Assembly (NCBI RefSeq): GCF_017813245.1
Contig: NZ_JAGIQL010000003.1
Location: 55,409-119,408 of the forward strand
Length of the DNA stretch: 64,000 nucleotides
Direction of reading: 5' to 3'
From: Streptomyces montanisoli
Lineage (GTDB): Bacteria; Actinomycetota; Actinomycetes; Streptomycetales; Streptomycetaceae
Positions 61,445-64,000 of the stretch are shown in pieces. The position numbers and the translations under genes were made by a program. Every line of letters starts with the position of its first letter. The stretch's first letter is position 1. Under the pieces are notes generated by a model. The model made no database searches. It was not told where the DNA came from and was given only the letters and a program-made list of their open reading frames with translations.

Positions 61445-61472
61445 GGCCCGGCCTCCCGGCGGAGGCCGGGCC
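61445..61472. terminator. Terminator between yhfW and ffh
   Basis: GGCCCGGCCTCC and GGAGGCCGGGCC form a perfect 12-bp stem around CGGC. Serves the convergent yhf-like cluster and ffh. Confidence 0.8.
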
Positions 61473-61536
61473 GGGCGGACCCGCGCCGGGCGGACCCGCG
61501 CCGGGTCAGCCCGTCAGCCCGTCAGCCCGTCAGCCC
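61473..61536. repeat. Two tandem repeat tracts overlapping the ffh stop
   Basis: GGGCGGACCCGCGCC occurs twice (61473-61487, 61488-61502), then GTCAGCCC four times (61505-61536). The last 8-mer overlaps the ffh stop codon. Each 8-mer carries TGA on the minus strand. Slippage here could change copy number without affecting ffh. Confidence 0.75.
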
Positions 61537-63068
61537 ATGAACTTCTTGAACTCGTCGGGCAGTTCGAACTGGTTGTCCTGCTCCTGCGCCGGCGCACCGC
61601 CCAGCGCCGCCTGCTCCTTGCGGGCCAGCGCCGCCTGCTCCTCGGCCTTGCGCTTCATCGGGTTGCCGGAGCGCTGCTTGCCCTTGGCCTGCTTCTGCTT
61701 CTTCTTCTGCCGCCCGGGGCCGCCGCCCATGCCCGGCATCCCGGGCATCCCCGGCATGCCGCCGCCCTGCGCCATCCGCGACATCATCTTGCGGGCCTCG
61801 AAGAACCGCTCCACGAGGTTCTTCACCGCGCCGACCTCGACGCCTGAGCCCCGTGCGATACGGGCGCGGCGCGAGCCGTTGATGATCGTCGGCTCGGCGC
61901 GCTCCCCCGGCGTCATGGACTTGATGATGGCGGCCGTGCGGTCGACGTCACGCTCGTCCAGGTTGTTGATCTGGTCCTTCATCTGCCCCATGCCCGGCAG
62001 CATGCCGAGCAGCTTGGACAGCGAGCCCATCTTCCTTACCTGCTCCATCTGGGACAGGAAGTCGTCGAGCGTGAACTCCTTCGGGCCCTTGGCGAGCTTC
62101 GAGGCCATCTTCTCGGCCTCGGCCTGGCTGAAGGTCTGCTCGGCCTTCTCGATCAGGCTGAGCAGGTCGCCCATGTCGAGGATGCGGGACGCCATGCGGT
62201 CCGGGTGGAACGCGTCGAACTCGTCCAGCTTCTCGCCGTTGGAGGCGAACATGATCTGCTTGCCGGTCACGTGGGCCACGGAGAGCGCGGCGCCGCCGCG
62301 CGCGTCGCCGTCGAGCTTGGACAGCACGACGCCGTCGAAGCCGACGCCGTCGCGGAAGGCCTCGGCGGTGTTGACCGCGTCCTGGCCGATCATCGCGTCC
62401 ACGACGAAGAGGACCTCGTCGGGCGAGACCGCGTCGCGGATGTCGGCGGCCTGCCGCATCAGCTCCTGGTCGATGCCGAGGCGGCCCGCAGTGTCGACGA
62501 TCACGACGTCGTGGACCTTGTCCTTGGCGTACGTGACGGAGTCCTCGGCGACCTTGACCGGGTCGCCCACGCCGTTGCCCGGCTCCGGCGCGTACACGGC
62601 GACGCCGGCGCGCTCGGCCACGACGGAGAGCTGGGTGACGGCGTTGGGCCGCTGGAGGTCGCACGCGACGAGCAGCGGCGAGTGGCCCTGGTTCTTCAGC
62701 CAGAGGCCGAGCTTGCCCGCGAGGGTGGTCTTGCCCGCGCCCTGGAGGCCCGCCAGCATGATCACGGTCGGCGGCTGCTTCGCGAAGCGCAGGCGCCGCG
62801 TCTCGCCGCCGAGGATGCCGACGAGCTCCTCGTTGACGATCTTGACGACCTGCTGCGCCGGGTTCAGCGCACGGGAGACCTCCTCGCCCGCGGCGCGCTC
62901 CTTGATGTGCTTGATGAAGTCGCGCACGACGGGCAGCGCCACGTCGGCTTCCAGCAGGGCGATGCGGATCTCGCGTGCCGTGGCGTCGATGTCCTCCGGG
63001 CTGAGGCGCCCTTTGCCCCGGAGGCTCTTGAAGGTGGCTGCGAGGCGGTCGGAGAGAGTGTCGAACAC
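61530..63068 (-). CDS. ffh: Signal recognition particle protein Ffh (SRP54)
   Basis: 512 residues. GTPase domain: GLQGAGKTTLAGKLG (P loop), DTAGRLG and SKLDGDARGG. The methionine-rich M domain (MMSRMAQGGGMPGMPGMPG) binds SRP RNA and signal peptides. Targets membrane and secreted proteins, in keeping with the nearby signal peptidase genes. ATG 63068 is at the normal family start. Confidence 0.97.
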   Translation of the reverse strand: MFDTLSDRLAATFKSLRGKGRLSPEDIDATAREIRIALLEADVALPVVRDFIKHIKERAAGEEVSRALNPAQQVVKIVNEELVGILGGETRRLRFAKQPPTVIMLAGLQGAGKTTLAGKLGLWLKNQGHSPLLVACDLQRPNAVTQLSVVAERAGVAVYAPEPGNGVGDPVKVAEDSVTYAKDKVHDVVIVDTAGRLGIDQELMRQAADIRDAVSPDEVLFVVDAMIGQDAVNTAEAFRDGVGFDGVVLSKLDGDARGGAALSVAHVTGKQIMFASNGEKLDEFDAFHPDRMASRILDMGDLLSLIEKAEQTFSQAEAEKMASKLAKGPKEFTLDDFLSQMEQVRKMGSLSKLLGMLPGMGQMKDQINNLDERDVDRTAAIIKSMTPGERAEPTIINGSRRARIARGSGVEVGAVKNLVERFFEARKMMSRMAQGGGMPGMPGMPGMGGGPGRQKKKQKQAKGKQRSGNPMKRKAEEQAALARKEQAALGGAPAQEQDNQFELPDEFKKFMG

Positions 63069-63208
63069 GGTGGTCGCGGATCCTCGGCTAGGGGACGGGC
63101 GGACGGGCTGCCCTCCAGGGTATCCGGACCGGCGGGCATCCCGGCCCCTGCCCGGCGTGATCGCCGTCCGCGAACGGCCGTGCCCTGCCTCGCCGCCGGT
63201 CCGCGGGC

Positions 63209-63260
63209 GAGGACGTCACGTGAGGACGTCACGTCAGGACGTCACGTGAGCACGTCACGC
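63209..63260. repeat. Four tandem 13-bp repeats at the glnD stop
   Basis: GAGGACGTCACGT at 63209-63221 and 63222-63234, CAGGACGTCACGT at 63235-63247 and GAGCACGTCACGC at 63248-63260. The unit includes the palindrome GACGTC. The last unit overlaps the glnD stop codon. The 186-base gap between ffh and glnD otherwise shows nothing coding. Confidence 0.8.
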
Positions 63261-64000
63261 CGGCAGGGCCTCCGCCACCCGCTTCGCCGTCGTCTCCGCC
63301 TCCTCGGCCGTGAGCGGGGCCCCGTCGGGACGCGTCACGTACACGGTGTCCACCGCGTCGGCGCCGAGCGTCGAGACGTGGGCGCTGCGCACCCGCACGT
63401 CCGCCGCCTCCAGCGCGTGCCCGACGCGGTACAGCAGGCCGGGGGCGTCCCGGGCGCGCACCTCGATGACCGTCGCCTCGCGGGACGCGTCCCCCGCGAC
63501 GCTCACGCGCGGCGGCGGCGCCCCCGCGCCCCTGCGGCGCGGGTAGGCGGCATCGCGCTCCGCGAGCCGCGCGGCGATGTCGAGCGTGCCGTCCAGGGCG
63601 CGTACGAGGTCGGCGCGCAGCCGCGCCGGCGCCGGCAGCGGCCCGAACTGGGCCGCGACCCGCCAGCTCAGCAGCAGAACATTGGCGGTGGGGCCGGGGC
63701 CGCCGGTCCCGGACGGCAGCTCCACCGCCCGCAGGTCGGCGGAACGCACGGCGAGCCGGTGCAGGGCGAGCACGCCCGCGGCGGCGGGCAGCACGCCCGG
63801 CCGCTCCGGCACGGCGATGTGCAGTTCCACGCCGACGGGCTCGGGCGCGGGCTCCCCGTCCGTCACCGCCGCGCCCCCGGAGCCGCTCGGGTCCGCGTCC
63901 CCGGGCGCGTGGTCGGTGCTCAGGGTGAGTACCGGGCCGCCGGTGCGCAGCGCCTCGGCGGCGAGCCTCCGCTGCCGCCGCCAGGGATCGGATGAGCACT
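63255..64000 (-). CDS. glnD: Protein-PII uridylyltransferase GlnD, C-terminal part (cut by window edge)
   Basis: About 248 codons of the end of the protein. Two ACT domains are seen: VELHIAVPERPGVLPAAAGV and, after a linker, VIEVRARDAPGLLYRVGHAL then VRVRSAHVSTLGADAVDTVY. These sense glutamine. In Streptomyces GlnD is an adenylyltransferase of GlnK and glnD lies next to ffh, which supports the call. The frame is open to the window edge, so the start lies outside. Confidence 0.88.
   Translation of the reverse strand, partial: CSSDPWRRQRRLAAEALRTGGPVLTLSTDHAPGDADPSGSGGAAVTDGEPAPEPVGVELHIAVPERPGVLPAAAGVLALHRLAVRSADLRAVELPSGTGGPGPTANVLLLSWRVAAQFGPLPAPARLRADLVRALDGTLDIAARLAERDAAYPRRRGAGAPPPRVSVAGDASREATVIEVRARDAPGLLYRVGHALEAADVRVRSAHVSTLGADAVDTVYVTRPDGAPLTAEEAETTAKRVAEALPA

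Noticed and set aside
1..64000. CRISPR arrays, rRNA and tRNA genes, including a tRNA as attachment site
   Set aside because: No spaced repeat array, no rRNA or cloverleaf-like sequence was seen, and the prophage ends lie in a protein gene.

Overview
The window is high-GC actinobacterial DNA, almost certainly a Streptomyces chromosome. It has whiG, the run ffh / rpsP-khpA-rimM-trmD-rplS followed by four tandem type I signal peptidase genes (sipW-sipX-sipY-sipZ), a NUDIX gene, a DUF2469 gene, yraN, yifB (comM) and dprA. GTG starts and ATGA or GTGA stop/start overlaps are frequent. No rRNA, tRNA or CRISPR array was seen.

Layout. Bases 1-2938 carry the start of a TetR-type regulator, whiG, dprA and the 3' part of yifB, all on the minus strand. 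Bases 2936-41326 are an apparently complete siphovirus-type prophage of about 38.4 kb that has split yifB inside its Walker B motif. Bases 41325-50677 resume the host minus-strand series: the 5' part of yifB, yraN, DUF2469, NUDIX, sipZYXW, rplS, trmD, rimM, khpA, rpsP and an HExxH zinc protein. Bases 50901-61425 hold a short-form prolyl-tRNA synthetase, a methyltransferase, and an eight-gene plus-strand cluster that matches, gene for gene but reordered, the uncharacterised yhfSTUVWXYZ operon of Escherichia coli. ffh and the C-terminal part of glnD close the window.

Prophage. From the left: a large serine integrase, a small membrane protein and an XRE repressor (minus strand); then, rightward, a Cro-like regulator, an ERF single-strand annealing protein, a replication initiator carrying an iteron-like palindromic cluster, many tiny and zinc-motif genes, an HNH endonuclease, SSB and a long coiled-coil protein. 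A lipoprotein gene framed by two nearly identical terminators separates early from late genes. The late genes run terminase, portal, MuF-like minor head protein, scaffold, capsid, connectors, tail tube, tail chaperones with a canonical -1 slippery site, tape measure, baseplate, collagen-like fibre, amidase endolysin and holin. The right end carries an XRE(DUF5753)/DUF397/histidine-kinase-like ATPase cassette of the type used by Streptomyces developmental regulators.

Working together. Three copies of a 12-bp dyad (consensus CTGKCCKGNCAG) at the early promoter and before the HNH-ssb genes look like sites of the phage repressor/Cro pair. The attL and attR phage arms, when joined, form the inverted repeat expected of a serine-integrase attP. 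Excision would restore yifB, so the prophage could act as a reversible switch of that gene. In the yhf-like cluster, the regulator gene appears to have a leaderless promoter with a dyad in its spacer, and a related dyad precedes the second gene, suggesting control of the cluster by YhfZ.
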